The notes under the pieces were generated by a model. It was given only the letters and a program-made list of their open reading frames with translations, did no database searches and was not told the DNA's origin. Shown here piece by piece: positions 10,342 to 23,100 of a stretch of DNA of 64,000 nucleotides; the stretch's first letter is position 1; each line of letters starts with the position of its first letter. The translations under genes were made by a program, and so were the position numbers. Source of the DNA: Nymphaea colorata (Eukaryota; Streptophyta; Magnoliopsida; Nymphaeales; Nymphaeaceae); assembly GCF_008831285.2 (NCBI RefSeq), contig NC_045139.1, positions 4,564,704 to 4,628,703 on the forward strand. Direction: 5' to 3'.

Positions 10342-13300
10342 ATGGCATCTTCTTCAAACAATATACGCGGAAATCAGATGGGCAATGGTATGGAAACTCC
10401 CTCTTTTTATTTACTGCAACACCCAAATCATTTGCAACTCTCTCTCGGCATCAAATTGAACACTGAAAATTATCTAGTATGGGAATCTCAATTCACATTC
10501 ATACTCATGTCATGTGATCTGATGGGGTTCGTTGATGGAACGAAACCCACACCAGAAAAATACAAGTCTGGCATGACAGAAATAAGCCAAGACTATCTCA
10601 ATTGGCTGCGACAAGATCAAATCCTTCTATGTTGGATCAAGTCGTCATTATCTGAAAATGTTCATGCTCAGATTATTGGATTGAAAACCTCAGCAGAGGT
10701 TTAGAATGCGTTGAAACATTCCTACGCCGCTCATTCACGGTCCAGGGTTATGCAGTTGAAATCTCAGTTACAAGATTTGAAAAAGTGCAATATGTCCATG
10801 GATGCATATTTTTAGAAAGTAAGGGTTATAACGCATCAATTAGCTATAGCATCTAAACCTGTAGACGAAGATGATTTGGTTTTATACATTTTGAGAGGTC
10901 TGCCAGCTGAGTATCTTGCCTTCAAGATAAGCATGGAGACACGGAAGGGACCTATTAGCCTTAACGAACTTTATGGCCTCCTACTTATGCAAGAAGCAAA
11001 TCAAAATGGTCATGATGATGAATTTCTGCCTACTACGAATAACGTTTTCAAGGGGCACAATGAGCGACAACATACTTATCGTGGTCGAGGAAAATTTGTA
11101 TTCAAAAATAGAAATTTTCAAGGCAAAGAAAGATCAATATGTCATATTTGTGAGAAGATAGGGCATGTAGCTAAAATTGCTATACCTACTTGAATCTCGT
11201 CAAGAAAAAGAGCACAAATCCTCAAGCGTTTCATGCTGCCATTGAAAACTCCTCAAATCAACCAGTTGGGGATGACAATTGGTATCCCGATTCAGGTGCA
11301 ACCCACTACGTCACCAATGATATAAACAAACTTTTTATACATTCAGACTATCGTGGGAGAGACACTCTGAAGGTTGACGATGGAACAGGTTTGTCTATAC
11401 TCCACATTGGTTCGTCCAAGCCTACTAGAAATTTGATTTTAAATGATATATTACATGTTCCAAATATAACTAGGAACTTGCTCTCTGTTCAAAAATTTTG
11501 TAAGGATAATGATGTTTATATTGAGTTTCACGCTAACTCGTGTTTTGTTAAGGACCAAGCCGGGAAGGTACTGCAGCAATGAATCAGCCAGAATGACCTC
11601 TACAAAATTAATTTTGCAACAAATAAAGAGGCCATGTGTAGCGAACGAGCATCTTTGGAGACTTGGCATAAAAGACTTGGCCATCTTGCTTTTGTTACAG
11701 TTAGACGTGTCTTAAATGATTTTGATTTATGCTATGATAATTTGTTTCCTTCAACTTTATGTGAAGCATGTCATAAGGCAAAGAGTCATAAACTCCCATT
11801 TCAAGCTGTTTCTTACAAAGCACAAAAACCTCTTGAGATTGTCTACTCTAATGTTTGGGGACCTGCCCCAATCATGGGAACAAATGATTATCGTTATTAT
11901 GTTATTTTTGTTGATGCATATTCTAGATATATATGGTTTTATTTGCTTAAGTTGAAATCTGATGTTAGGGCTGCTTTTAAATCCTTTAAAGCGCTCGCTA
12001 AATATCATACAGGACACAAGATTAAATTCTTGCATTCTGATGGGGGTGGTGAGTACCAAAACCTACAACCATTCTTATCTGAGAATGACAGGACACCGAA
12101 AAAGCTGCCCACACACTCCCGAACAGAATGGGAATGCTGAAAGACAGCGCAGGCACATCGTTGAAACTGGCCTGTCTCTTCTAGCCGAAGCAAATATTCC
12201 CAAAAATTATTGGCCTTATGTTTTCAATTCTGCTATATATCTTATCAACCGCATGCCCACCAAATTTCTCAATTATCTTTCACCATTGGAAAAGTTATTT
12301 CAAAAAATCCAAGATTATAATTTTCTTAAAGTCCTCGGTTGTGAATGTTATCCCTACTTAAGACCCTATGTGAATCACAAACTTGATTTCAGATCTGAAA
12401 GATGTGTTTTTCGTGGGTATGCCTCTCAACACAAAGGTTACTACTACCTGAATTTAAAAAATAAAAGAATTTTTACCGCCCGCCATGTCGTTTTCAATGA
12501 AAAATCCTTTCCTTTCAAGGAAGAAAAGCTTAATGAGCAACCTGCTTCTAGTGATCAACATCCACCTCAATTTGTTCCCATTTTCTCAAACATCAACCAC
12601 TCGAGAGACACCAATGATCATAGAAGTGATAATGAGGAGAACCATGCCACGTCCAACCCTCAACCAAGCCTTCACAACCATGAAGAGCAAGTCGATTTGA
12701 TACAATCTAGCTCAAATGAGAGCCACCAAAACCAAGACCAACCTAAAAGTGCCAAACCTAGCCGTGGACCTACCAGAACCCATAGTATGATAACTCGTTC
12801 TCAAGCTGACTGGGTCCAACTTGAAAATATCGAGCCCATCATTGAGCCTACTAGAACCCATAGCATGACAACACGATCTCAAGTTGGTATAGTTAAGCCC
12901 AACACTGGCTATACCTCCTATGAAACCCACTCAGCTACCAAATATCCATTAGTCCTATCTACAACATCAAATTTGACTACCGAGACCGAGCCCAATACTC
13001 TTCAAGAAGCTCTCGCCTATAGACAATGGAAAGAAGCTACGAAAAATGAACACCTCACTCTTCTCAAAAATCAAACTTGGAGTCTTCTACCTATCTCTCG
13101 TGACAAACATATTGTAGGATGCAAATGGGTCTTCAAAATCAAATGAAGGGCTGATGGTTCGCTTAAAACGTATAAAGCAAGACTTGTAGCCAAAGGATAC
13201 AACCAAAAGGAAGGGAATGATTACACTGAAACCTTCAGCCCAGTAGTCAAACCCACAACCATTAGAATAATACTCACTATTGCTTTGAGTCGCATTGGAA

Positions 13301-14460
13301 AATCAATCAACTAGATGTCCAAAATGCTTTTCTCCATGGAACACTAGAAGAAGTCTACATGTCTCAACCGCCCGGATTTGAGGATAAGAACTACCCCAAT
13401 CACGTTTGCAAGCTTCACAAAGTGCTCTATGGCTTGAAGCAAGCCCCAAGAGCTTGGTTTTCACGTCTAAGTACTTTTCTTCACAGGATGGGTTTTCAAG
13501 GAGCCAAAACAGACACCTCGCTTTTCATCTACAAGGATACAAACACAGTCATGTACATTCTCATTTACGTGGATGACATCATATTGACAGGAAGTTCAGA
13601 TATGCACATCCAAAAACTGATTGCCACCTTCAAATCAGAGTTTGCAATCAAAGATCTAGGAGATCTACACTTCTTCTTGGGCATTGAAGCAAACATTCTC
13701 CTCAAGGCTTGTTCTTATCTCAACAGAAATACATCTTGAAACTACTTAAGAAAACAAATATGGTGGGAGCAAAACCGATCTCTACACCCATGGCTACATC
13801 ACCAACTTTGACAGCTCACTTAGGTTTTTCCTTCCATGATCCAAGCCTCTATAAAAGCATAGTTGTAGCTTTACAATATGCTACATTGACAGACCAGACA
13901 TATCGTTTGCAGTGAACAAAGTTTGTTAATATATGCACAATCCAACAAACATCCATTGGGCTGCTGTGAAGCGAATATTAAGATATCTAAATCAAACCTT
14001 TGACCATGGATTAAGTCTAACGCGTGTATGGAACTGAATATCTCAGCATACAGTGATGCTGATTGGGCTGAATGCCCGGATGACAGAAAATCCGCTAGTG
14101 GCTACGCAATATTTCTTGGGGAAAATCTTGTCTCTTGGAGTTCAAAGAAGCAAAATGTAGTATCTCGCTCAAGTACTGAAGCAGAATACAAAGCCATCGC
14201 TAATGCAACAGCTGAAGTTACTTGGATCAAATTTCTATTGCAAGAACTTGGAATAAAATCATCCCAAGAACCAATTCTTTGGTGTGATAACATTGGAGCC
14301 ACATATCTAGCATCACATCCCGCATATCATTATAGATGCAAGCATGCAGAAATCGGTTCTTTCTTTGTTAGACAAGCTTGCAAAAGGAGAATTGGTCATC
14401 AAGTACATTTCAACTAAGGATCAAATTGCTGACGTCTTGACCAAACCGTTGTTAAAGCAG
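10342..14460 (+). pseudogene. Copia gag-pol, unit 1, multiply interrupted
   Basis: Degenerate polyprotein. Domains in order: gag from ATG 10342; CCHC zinc knuckle near 11140 (last Cys lost by a 1-bp deletion); protease with DSGATH near 11290; GAG-pre-integrase with HKRLGH and CEACHKAKSH; integrase core near 11850-12060 with HSDGGGEY; reverse transcriptase with YVDD near 13570; RNase H near 14050. Lesions include TAG 10702-10704 (shared with unit 2), TAG 10813-10815, TGA 11580-11582, a frame break near 12090 (shared), TGA 13144-13146 and breaks near 13300 and 13690. The usual first integrase Asp before WGP reads Asn (SNVWGP) in both copies. It cannot encode active enzymes. Confidence 0.9.
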
Positions 14461-14543
14461 ACACATGTATCAATAACGCCAAAGTTAAAGGTCATCAAGT
14501 TCAATCTCAACCCTATCAAAGACATGATGAGATTGACCAGGGG

Positions 14544-14919
14544 TGTTAACGAAAATGATGAAAATAGCCCAACAGTTCTCTCCACAATAGAAAGTGGATC
14601 AACGGCTCTCTCCATAGAAGGTGACACTCTTGACGAAAACCACACAACAACAATGAAAGAAACAAAGCATGATTTCCTATTGGAGATGACTATGAAAAGA
14701 AACAAAATCCTGTCGTTGAAAGAGACGTTGAACTCTCCAATGTCTAGAATCAATGTATAAAATCAAAGGCAGGAAATCTGTAAAAAATGAGAGTTGAAAA
14801 ATAAAAAATATAGAAGACCATCATTCCGTGGACGTAGATCAATATATGATCGAACCACGTAACTCGCCTTGCATTTTTGTCATGTGTTAATTTCCTTCTT
14901 CGTTCTGGAAATACTTTGA
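14544..14919 (+). repeat. 3' LTR of unit 1 Copia
   Basis: 376 bp, from TGTTAACG to TACTTTGA. It is preceded by a short purine run (AGGGG) at the expected polypurine tract position and followed by target duplication CTCAC. Confidence 0.92.
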
Positions 14920-15831
14920 CTCACAATTTACATGTTTCAATTTAAAAAATTTCAAGTTATACCCTTCCTTTTTCCAGCCATTTTTCGACAGAAAATAGCT
15001 GCCATCACATAGAATGGAATAGCCAAAAGAAAGGTCAAATGCAGTGAAAAAGGACGGAGAAATGAAGTGGGTTTAACTTGTCGAAAAGTGTTGGACGGGG
15101 TGCCCGTGAAACATTACTAGGGAGAGGGGACTTCACGTACATCGTTGAAAGAGCTATCAATGAATTATTAACAACACACGAATTGAGTGAGTAGCTTGGG
15201 TCGTGTTGTATGCATAAACGACCCTTTCTCTTCTCAAGAGATCACCTGTAAAAATGAATCAAGAAAATCGAGCTATATGAAATCCCTTTGGGCCTTTGGG
15301 GTAAAGAAAAACCTGCGAGACTAAGAAATACTTCACAAAAATCTATGCATGACCTCCACGTACATGCAAAAACATGGAGAGAAGCTAAGATCACAGATCC
15401 AACAGGTTACTGGCTATATCAATAGCAGGGTTATTCAAAACAATCTGTAGCTTTTGGGCATATAGAAGAACTTTCTGAAATTTGGGATCTAACCTATGTC
15501 GCCCCCCACAGAAGCTCCTGATCGAACGCAGCTAAGTCTTATTGTTTGAGATAACAATAATCACTTGCCATCTATGAGAGAAGAATAACAGAACTTCTTG
15601 GAAAATCGTTGTTTTTGACATGAGTAGGTCATCTGTGATGTTCTTCGAGTCGCTCCCACAAAAATTCTTTATATGAATCTCTGAAATCGTAAGCCAACTT
15701 GAGTTCATGTTTGAAACCTACGAGACAATGAGAACGTAAATGCAGCCTTCTCCAATTCTCGGCCACTCTCCTACGATACATCCAATTAAAATCCAAAACT
15801 TGATACTTCTGAACTCCGTATCATTTTGGCT

Positions 15832-16012
15832 AGGGGCGGAGGGAGGTGGGGTGTCTAGGCCATGGCCCCACCCCAACGAATTGAAAAAAAAAATTACATT
15901 GAAAATTTTTAGTTGCGCCATATAGTTTGGATTCAGGTTCAATTTGTCCCCATCCGGATCCAGAGGTAGGATCGTTTTGCCCGCCCCTGAAAAAAATCCT
16001 ATCTCTGCCCCT
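15832..16012. repeat. Short TIR element (AGGGGCGGAG), first of an inverted pair
   Basis: About 180 bp, with ends AGGGGCGGAG and CTCTGCCCCT. An inverted relative lies at about 16975-17166, and the pair is conserved in unit 2 (35646-35834 and about 36800-36980). Such GGGGCGGA-ended short elements are common in plant genomes; the superfamily was not established here. Confidence 0.6.
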
Positions 16013-16974
16013 CATTCTAGCTAGTCATGAGGCAGCTGTCCTCACAAACTTTCAGGACTCGGCGAAGTTCAACCTCCATTCCAACAGAATTCTGGCTTAG
16101 CATACACCGATCCTAACATTCATATGCCCCAAATTACATAGCCAAACTGTATCCTCCAACTCCGTGAAAGCCACCCACATTTGAACCCTACATCGAACCA
16201 TTTCCTAAAACCAGAAGCTATGTTGTGTCATATGTTGACCTCTGTTCGGGTGTGAGTAGGAGCTACCACTCGAAGAAGACCCAAAAGCCCCTCCGTTTCA
16301 TTTGACTCTGGGGTCTTGGGTTATGTGGTGGGCTTCGGTGGGCTATGATATACCTTCAACTTGCGTATCATGCTCCTTTTTTTAATGGTCCAAAGAAGTA
16401 ACAAATACATGAATCAAGCAAGCGATACACCTTCTATGTGGCTGTCTGCTCGAAATAACACATGTAGGAATCAAACAGGTGATACACCTTCTACACTTGC
16501 TTGCTCGAAATAACACCTACAAGAATCGAGCTGGTGATACACTTTTCATGCGCTGCACGACCATTTAGGCTATTAAGGTGCACATATTTTCCTATGTTGG
16601 AGACGAATTTTAGAAAAAAATAAAAAAAAAAATCCATCTTCAAACCAACCCTTTGCTTATGATTTCAAAAGGAACCACTCGTTATAATTTTCTTAACAGG
16701 GGATACATATTTCATAAAAACTGTAAAACAGGAGCCTAAATAAATTTCTGCTAACTTAGAAAACGAAAACTGTTAGCTAAAATAGTGAGATTACAATTTA
16801 GCCATAACGTTGAATATGAAAATGGTTGCTTATGAAAAGAAAACGAAATTCAATCTATTTTTTGACAATTTTTATTAAAAACACACCCTTCGTTAAGCAT
16901 TTAAAAAAACTCGCAAGGAAGTTGGTGCAATGGCTTGGGTACGACCAGTTCTCGGTAAAAGAAAAGATCATCAA

Positions 16975-17166
16975 GATAGGGGTGAAACTAGGATTTTTTT
17001 AGGGGCGGGCCAAACAGTCCGACCTCTAGATCCAGGTAAAGCCCAACTGAACCTGAATCCAAACAATACATGGCACAACTAAAATTTTTTATTTTTTCAA
17101 TATATATTTTTTTTCAATTTGTCGGGGTAGGGCCATGACCCAAGCGGCCCCCCCTCCCTCCTCTGA
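16975..17166. repeat. Inverted relative of the 15832 element
   Basis: Reads AGGGGCGGGCCAAACAGTCC and ends in a GGCCATGACCC / CCCCCTCC segment, an inverted match to 15832-16012. With that copy it could form a long stem about 960 bp apart. Confidence 0.55.
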
Positions 17167-17791
17167 TCGATATGCAAGTAAAAGCATAACAAAAGAAGCA
17201 CTATGAAGCAGCAAAACAAGCTTGTAAAGATTTCGGCTCTTTGTTAGTCGTTTCAAGTTGAGAGAGAGTTGAATAGAATCTTTCATTTACTAAATCAACG
17301 AAAGAAAAGCAAGTTGTCAGTAGAAAAATCGACCAAATTGATATTCTAATGAGGCAAACGAGAGATGAGCAGTTTCCGATCTTCGATTGCGCTTTTCGAT
17401 TTGTCCCTTCCAAATTGTGTGTATAACTTGCAAAATATATTTACACTTTTTGTCGTCATAATATAAAGTTTAGGTGGACTAGTTGTTCTTGGTGAATGGG
17501 GTAGACTCACACACCCGCTGAAGGCCAAAGCACTTACTTTATCTCTTATGTTCTTGGAATATAAGGTCTGCTTTCGGTGCTTCAGACTGTCACATTCACC
17601 ATGACAAAGAGTATGTATTACTTGCAAAATATATTTGCATTTTTGTTGTCATAATATAAAGTTTAGGTAGACGAGTTCTTGGTGAGTGGGGCAGACAGCC
17701 CCACTCAAGGCCAAAGCACCCACCTTATCTTTTATTTTCTTGGGATACAAGATCTACTTTGGGTGTTTCAAGGTGTTGCCTTTACCGTGTT

Positions 17792-18213
17792 TAGGGATGT
17801 CAACGGATCAGGTTTGGATCAGATATATCCTTAATCATATCTACTTTTGTGGATATTCACATATTCAGATTTGGATTCGAATAAAGAAAAGTCATATCCG
17901 AGTCTGAAATCTGATTTTACAACCCAAATCTGATCCAAATCCGATTTTTGTATTTATATCCGAATTTTGAACCGAACTTTGCCAATTTTCAAAATTTAAT
18001 AGCATTAGATACATGATATTTGTCTAAAAATGAATCCGATTTGAATCTGTATCTGATCGATATTTATGTATATCCAAATCCGATTGGATGCCATTTATTA
18101 AACCCGAATTTGATCAGATTTCTTAATCAAATATTAAATTTTTTTCCATATCCAATTTTTTCGGATCGATTCGGTCGGATATCTGATTCAAATCGAATAT
18201 ATTGACATTCCTA
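17792..18213. mobile_element. hAT-type MITE with TAGGGATGTCAA ends
   Basis: 422 bp, starting TAGGGATGTCAACGG and ending TTGACATTCCTA. It is flanked by an imperfect 8-bp duplication, ACCGTGTT (17784-17791) and ACCTTGTT (18214-18221), which fits hAT. A second family member is at 47749-48187. Unit 3 is empty at the matching place (about 57430). Unit 2 keeps only the right half (about 37250-37471). Confidence 0.85.
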
Positions 18214-20140
18214 ACCTTGTTTCAACTTATGTATTAATGACGTTTCTCTTTTTGCAGCACAGAGAGTTGACATTCCAAAAATTTCAAATGGAAACTGACC
18301 ACTACCAATCCTACCTTCAATCCTACCTTGTTTGTACACCAACTCCCAAGATAGATGAGCTCTTGCATTCTCCCAAGTTTATTGTTTTCTATACCATCTC
18401 ATATTGAATTGTATAGACCACTGCCATCTGAATCGCTCGAGTCAAATAAGAAGTAACAAGTTGTTTCGATTTAGTGACATATATTCAAGAATGACATGTG
18501 CCCATATTTTCCTAACATTCAAATATTTTAAGAATGTTTTACTTTAACAAATTTTTAATATTTTCGTTTTATCTTTTCAAAAGAAGATCACTTTCTAACT
18601 TTGTTTGCCAATCGACGACCGATTCAATTGTTTTTTCTTTTTATAATGGGAACCAATAACTTCTGTCCCTTAAATAGAAACAAGATCATCCGAGAAAATG
18701 GAGGTAAGATAGGAAATGAAAGTAGTGGATACAACATGATTAGGCATCAGGTTAAACAGAAAATTTATATATTCAAATGATTTAGGCATAGAAGAGAGTT
18801 ATATCTTATATAGAACCCGATATCGTGAATGATATGAAAAATATTTCTTTGTTTGATTTATGGGTGATGAAGACCCATTTCCTATATTTAGGTATAAATA
18901 TGGTTTTGATGTATAGCAATATAATTCGGAATTTCCTTTGAGAAATTTGATTGAATTTTGATCAGAATTTAGAAGGATTCACATGTGATATAAAAAAAAA
19001 TTAAGGAGTAATAAACCTGGATTTAGTGTACTTTAAATTTCATTTTCATGATTGGCAAGCATAAGGGTATTAAATTAATTGAACCCCATATACATATGGA
19101 TATATAAAAGATGCTGACTGGTAACGCTTGAGACAGCCCAATAACTCAATATCTTTTTGCTAAACATTTAATAAGGGAAGCACTAGAGAAAGTTTTAAAA
19201 AAAAGTTATAAAAGCAGCTTGATAAATGGGTAAATAACAAATAACCTCCTAACTTTTATAGCTGAATAATTAGGCATTCAATTCTTTCTTATAATTATCA
19301 AATCGCGACCTCCAAATAAAAAAATTCTCTTTAAAGGAGTAATTTACACAATTACCCATCTCAAAACAAAAAAACAAAACTGTAAAAAGCAAAAGCTATA
19401 AGAAAAATAAAGAAAAAGGATTTTAAAAATCTGCCTGATGCCATATGTGCCTGCATGGATTTTTAAGAAGTCGATCACAAAAAAAAACTGTCGCGATAGG
19501 TAAATATAAATCTACCTTATTTAATAAGTTCCAATGGTCTGATTTAGCATGAGACTCACTTTAACCAATGATGTAATAGTTGCATGTCTAAAGATCTAAG
19601 ATCCATCTTAGAAAGAACACAAAATTTCAAATACCAATCCCGTAGTTTCGTTTGGAAGGGCTTGAGTAAAAGACAGGGATGGATCTATGGATAGTCAATA
19701 AGGGAGGTTAGAAGATGCCAATGCTCCACATCATTCATCCAATATCAATCGGAATGATAGAATCACCATTTCTCTCTCGATGCCTGCAGACAATTCGCCA
19801 ATCAGAATTGCTTATTTACAACTTATAGAACAAACGAAAGAATACATGAACCAAGGATTCTCAAATTAAAAATCTGAGTTTTATATCCATGCCAACATGC
19901 CATTTCTTTCTTCACGATTAGGATATATGGTTTGCACTCCAGATCCACATTTGCAGCATTATTTGTTCATTCCTGGTCCTAGTTCGGACTCCTTCAGACC
20001 CATTTTGCAAAGATCAAAACTATTTTTTTCTCCACATCTTACGATCACAAACTTGAATGGAATATACCCAAGGTTTATGTGGGTGCAATATGCAATTATT
20101 ACAGCCTCAAACAGTTTAGCAATTGTTAACTGTAGGCTTG

Positions 20141-23100
20141 TCATTCAATCACTCTATCCCTTGCTTTGTCAACCTGAAAAATTTAGCAGTAATAGTTAAA
20201 CACTCTGGCCACAAAATAAGGCAGATATCAAGCTAAAAAAGACACCAAAAACAGGGATTAGTAGCTACACTCTTGCAATCAGCTAACTAAAGAAATTCAT
20301 GAATGATGCGACACAACATTAACAGGTATAACTTACTGACCTGTTTTTGCCAATCAGTAAGTGCTGTAATAATAGAGAGAAGAATTGCTTGTGTTGTGGA
20401 ACCACATAATACACCGAACCAGAGTCCAATTGCTCCAAAATGAAAATGGAAGCCTAAAATGGCTGAAATTGGTAGCCCAAGCAGATAAAATGCTCCAAGG
20501 TTGGCATATGCCCCAAGATGCTGCCATCCGCATCCTCTTGCAACACCTGAATAGATGAAAAAAAGATCGGCATTTGATGGCTAATAGTTTAAATTAGGTG
20601 AATCAGCCAAAATTACCTCTTTTAATAGATTGAAAAAGATACCAAAACCTATAGCTTCAGAAGGTTTAAATCTTTTTCTTCACATATTTTATTGAAAAAG
20701 ATGTAGGCCCGCAAAGAATTGAAAGTTTGAATACTTCAGTTAAATCCAGTTTTCGGCTTCCTTTATACAATCTAAGCACAAATAACAAGTCCACTCTTTA
20801 TGCAAGAAAATCTTTAGTTCAATCTGTATCTGTTTTGATTCTTCCTTACACGTCTTGCCTGACATTACCAACGTGATGCAATGACCTGAAAAAGACACAT
20901 ATTTTCATTTATGATTAGATCATGATCTGTTGTGTAGGGTTCCTCTCATGTAGATGCTGAAAGTTCTCAAGAAGTAGCAGAGGTGGTTTCTTAACCCCAT
21001 GAACTAAGAAATTCATGAAGTGCACGCGTGACTGGAACTGGACTGATGTTCGTGCATGCCAAGTGTGTCTAATTATTTCCAAGCATTCAATTAGAGCATT
21101 CTCTTTAGGAGTAAATCGTCCAATCATAAAATCATCTAACCTGAGAGCACTCCTTGGATTGCATCCATGCATGATGTCAGGGAAACTAAAGGCACCACCT
21201 TTGCAACATACAGGATGACTTCCTTCTCGCTGCTGTAAGCATATCCCAACAGATATCTGATGGCATACAGAGTCGTACTCACAATTAACATGTCTATGAC
21301 AGCAAGTAATATAACAACACAAACAGCTGACCGAGCTCTTCTTGACCATCCAGCTCCTAATTCATTTGAAATGCGAGTGCTGCAACAAGAGCAAACATAT
21401 GAACATTAAAACCAATAAAATTTGATAAAAAATCAATTTAAGCATATCTTAACTTCTTATATTAATGATAGAGGTTGAGAAGTGGACCTTGCAGCAGCAC
21501 CAAGACCATATGGTATAGAATAAACCACATTCAGGGTGTAAACACTGTTTAGGAGTACAAAAAGAAGTTATGTCAAAGAAATTTCTTGATCTTGAAAATG
21601 GAGACTAAAATAATCGTCTGAAAGAAAGCAACTAAATTGTGGTTCCACTGATAAAATAGGGCATCTGTTATACACAGGAAAGGCATGTAACGATGCCATT
21701 TCTCATTCTATAATGTCAGGGAAAACAATAAATCAGACCACAAATGTAATGTTCCTGGTTTTTTCGATAAGAACATCCCCCTAAAACAAATCAAAGCACT
21801 CTTGGTTATTTACATAAAATAGGAAAAGGAAACTGATCTGCTTCATAGCAAAACCAATTTAGTACCTGATTCAACAAGAGCTATGTGTGGGTTTTTAGCA
21901 GCCTTTTTCTTGGTTGAAGATGATTTTTGGAGAACTTAAGCATAAAAATACACCTAACATATACAAGTGGTGTACAAAAGAAGCAAGTGTGCAGGTGTTT
22001 CCTTATTCAATCCGTAAGGGATCTCCGTAACACACGTTCAAGTCACCGACAGAATCCTTCAACTTTCAAGAGTGGAAAATTTGTTGGCTTCAGAAAACCA
22101 CAGAGCTATACATTAATGAAAATCTGCAGCACAGTTCTTTTGTAGCAATAATTCATGCTACACATTGTACTCGAAAGAAAAGGATAAAGTGATGTAAGGC
22201 ACCTGAGGCTGTGATTACTAGTAATGATATTCAATCATGCACTTACAGCTAACATAACTCATGGATGAAAGCCTAGTGAATGAAGCCATACCAAATTGAA
22301 AGAACTGATGCTTGCAGCTCAGGGTCAGGTAAAAGTCCAGAAAGCAATATCAGCAGTTCAAATGTCCAGAATTCCAGACTGTATCCAAGGAAATGCCAGC
22401 CATTAAAAAAAAAAAAAAAAAAAAAACCAATAGTCTAAGATTGAAAGACACAAGACAGTTGATGAAGAAAACAAATAGAAAGAATGCACTGAGAAGAATC
22501 CAATAAAAATTTTACCAAATCATGACTGCAGATGAAAGTGCAAGACCAAGGAAGTCCTGTATCCTGGTAAAGGCCTCCATTGTGAATGGAGCAACTGTCT
22601 TCTTACAGGCAGATGAAACTTTGACATATAGTGCTAATATAACCAAATTCATCCAATAGGAGAGACTGACAGAAATAGCTGCTCCAACGTGTCCTATCCT
22701 AAATTTAAAGACCAACAGCCAACAGACAAGAACATGGAAGCAGAGAGTCACAACAGCACCAAACAGCAATGGCAATACTAAACTCTGTGACTGCAGAAAC
22801 TTTACTAATGGTTGCAAAAGAGCAGCACCAAAAAGTCCTGGGATCAAGAAGACAGCATATTTGCCTGCTTCATGGGCAATAACATGGTCTTGCCCTATCA
22901 GAATGAGGAGTTTCTCCATGTAGAACCATAAAAGAGTTATTGGGATGCACACAAGCAGGAGGGTTACTATAGCCTTTTGTGTATATACTCCCACCTTTTG
23001 GTACTGTTCTGCCCCATATGCTTGACCACATAATGTCTCCAAGGCACTTGCCATTCCTAGCTGTTGACGCCAAATGATACCAACCAGTCAGAGTTACAAG

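Larger units (their letters stand above)
9923..14919 (+). mobile_element. Ty1/Copia LTR retrotransposon, unit 1 copy
   Basis: The element is about 5.0 kb with two 376-bp LTRs starting TGTTAA. A primer binding site (TGGTATCAGAGCC, initiator Met tRNA type) directly follows the 5' LTR, and gag-pol domains are in Copia order. The flanking 5-bp duplication is CTCCC (9918-9922, one change) and CTCAC (14920-14924). Unit 2 has the same element at the same position with perfect CTCAC duplications; unit 3 has the empty site near 56155. By eye the two LTRs differ at about 25-30 positions, so it is not recent. Confidence 0.93.
14925..20140. other. Noncoding spacer downstream of MATE copy A
   Basis: No supported gene in 5.2 kb. 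It contains an inverted pair of a GGGGCGGA-type MITE (15832-16012 and about 16975-17166) and a TAGGGATGTCAA hAT MITE (17792-18213). The rest is AT-rich and collinear with 34745-39393 of unit 2 and partly with 56160-59046 of unit 3. Confidence 0.65.

Noticed and set aside
20915-21349. 144-residue minus-strand ORF
   Set aside because: It is an out-of-frame shadow of MATE exon 5; the true frame is fixed by exon phase and conserved [10 protein letters not shown].
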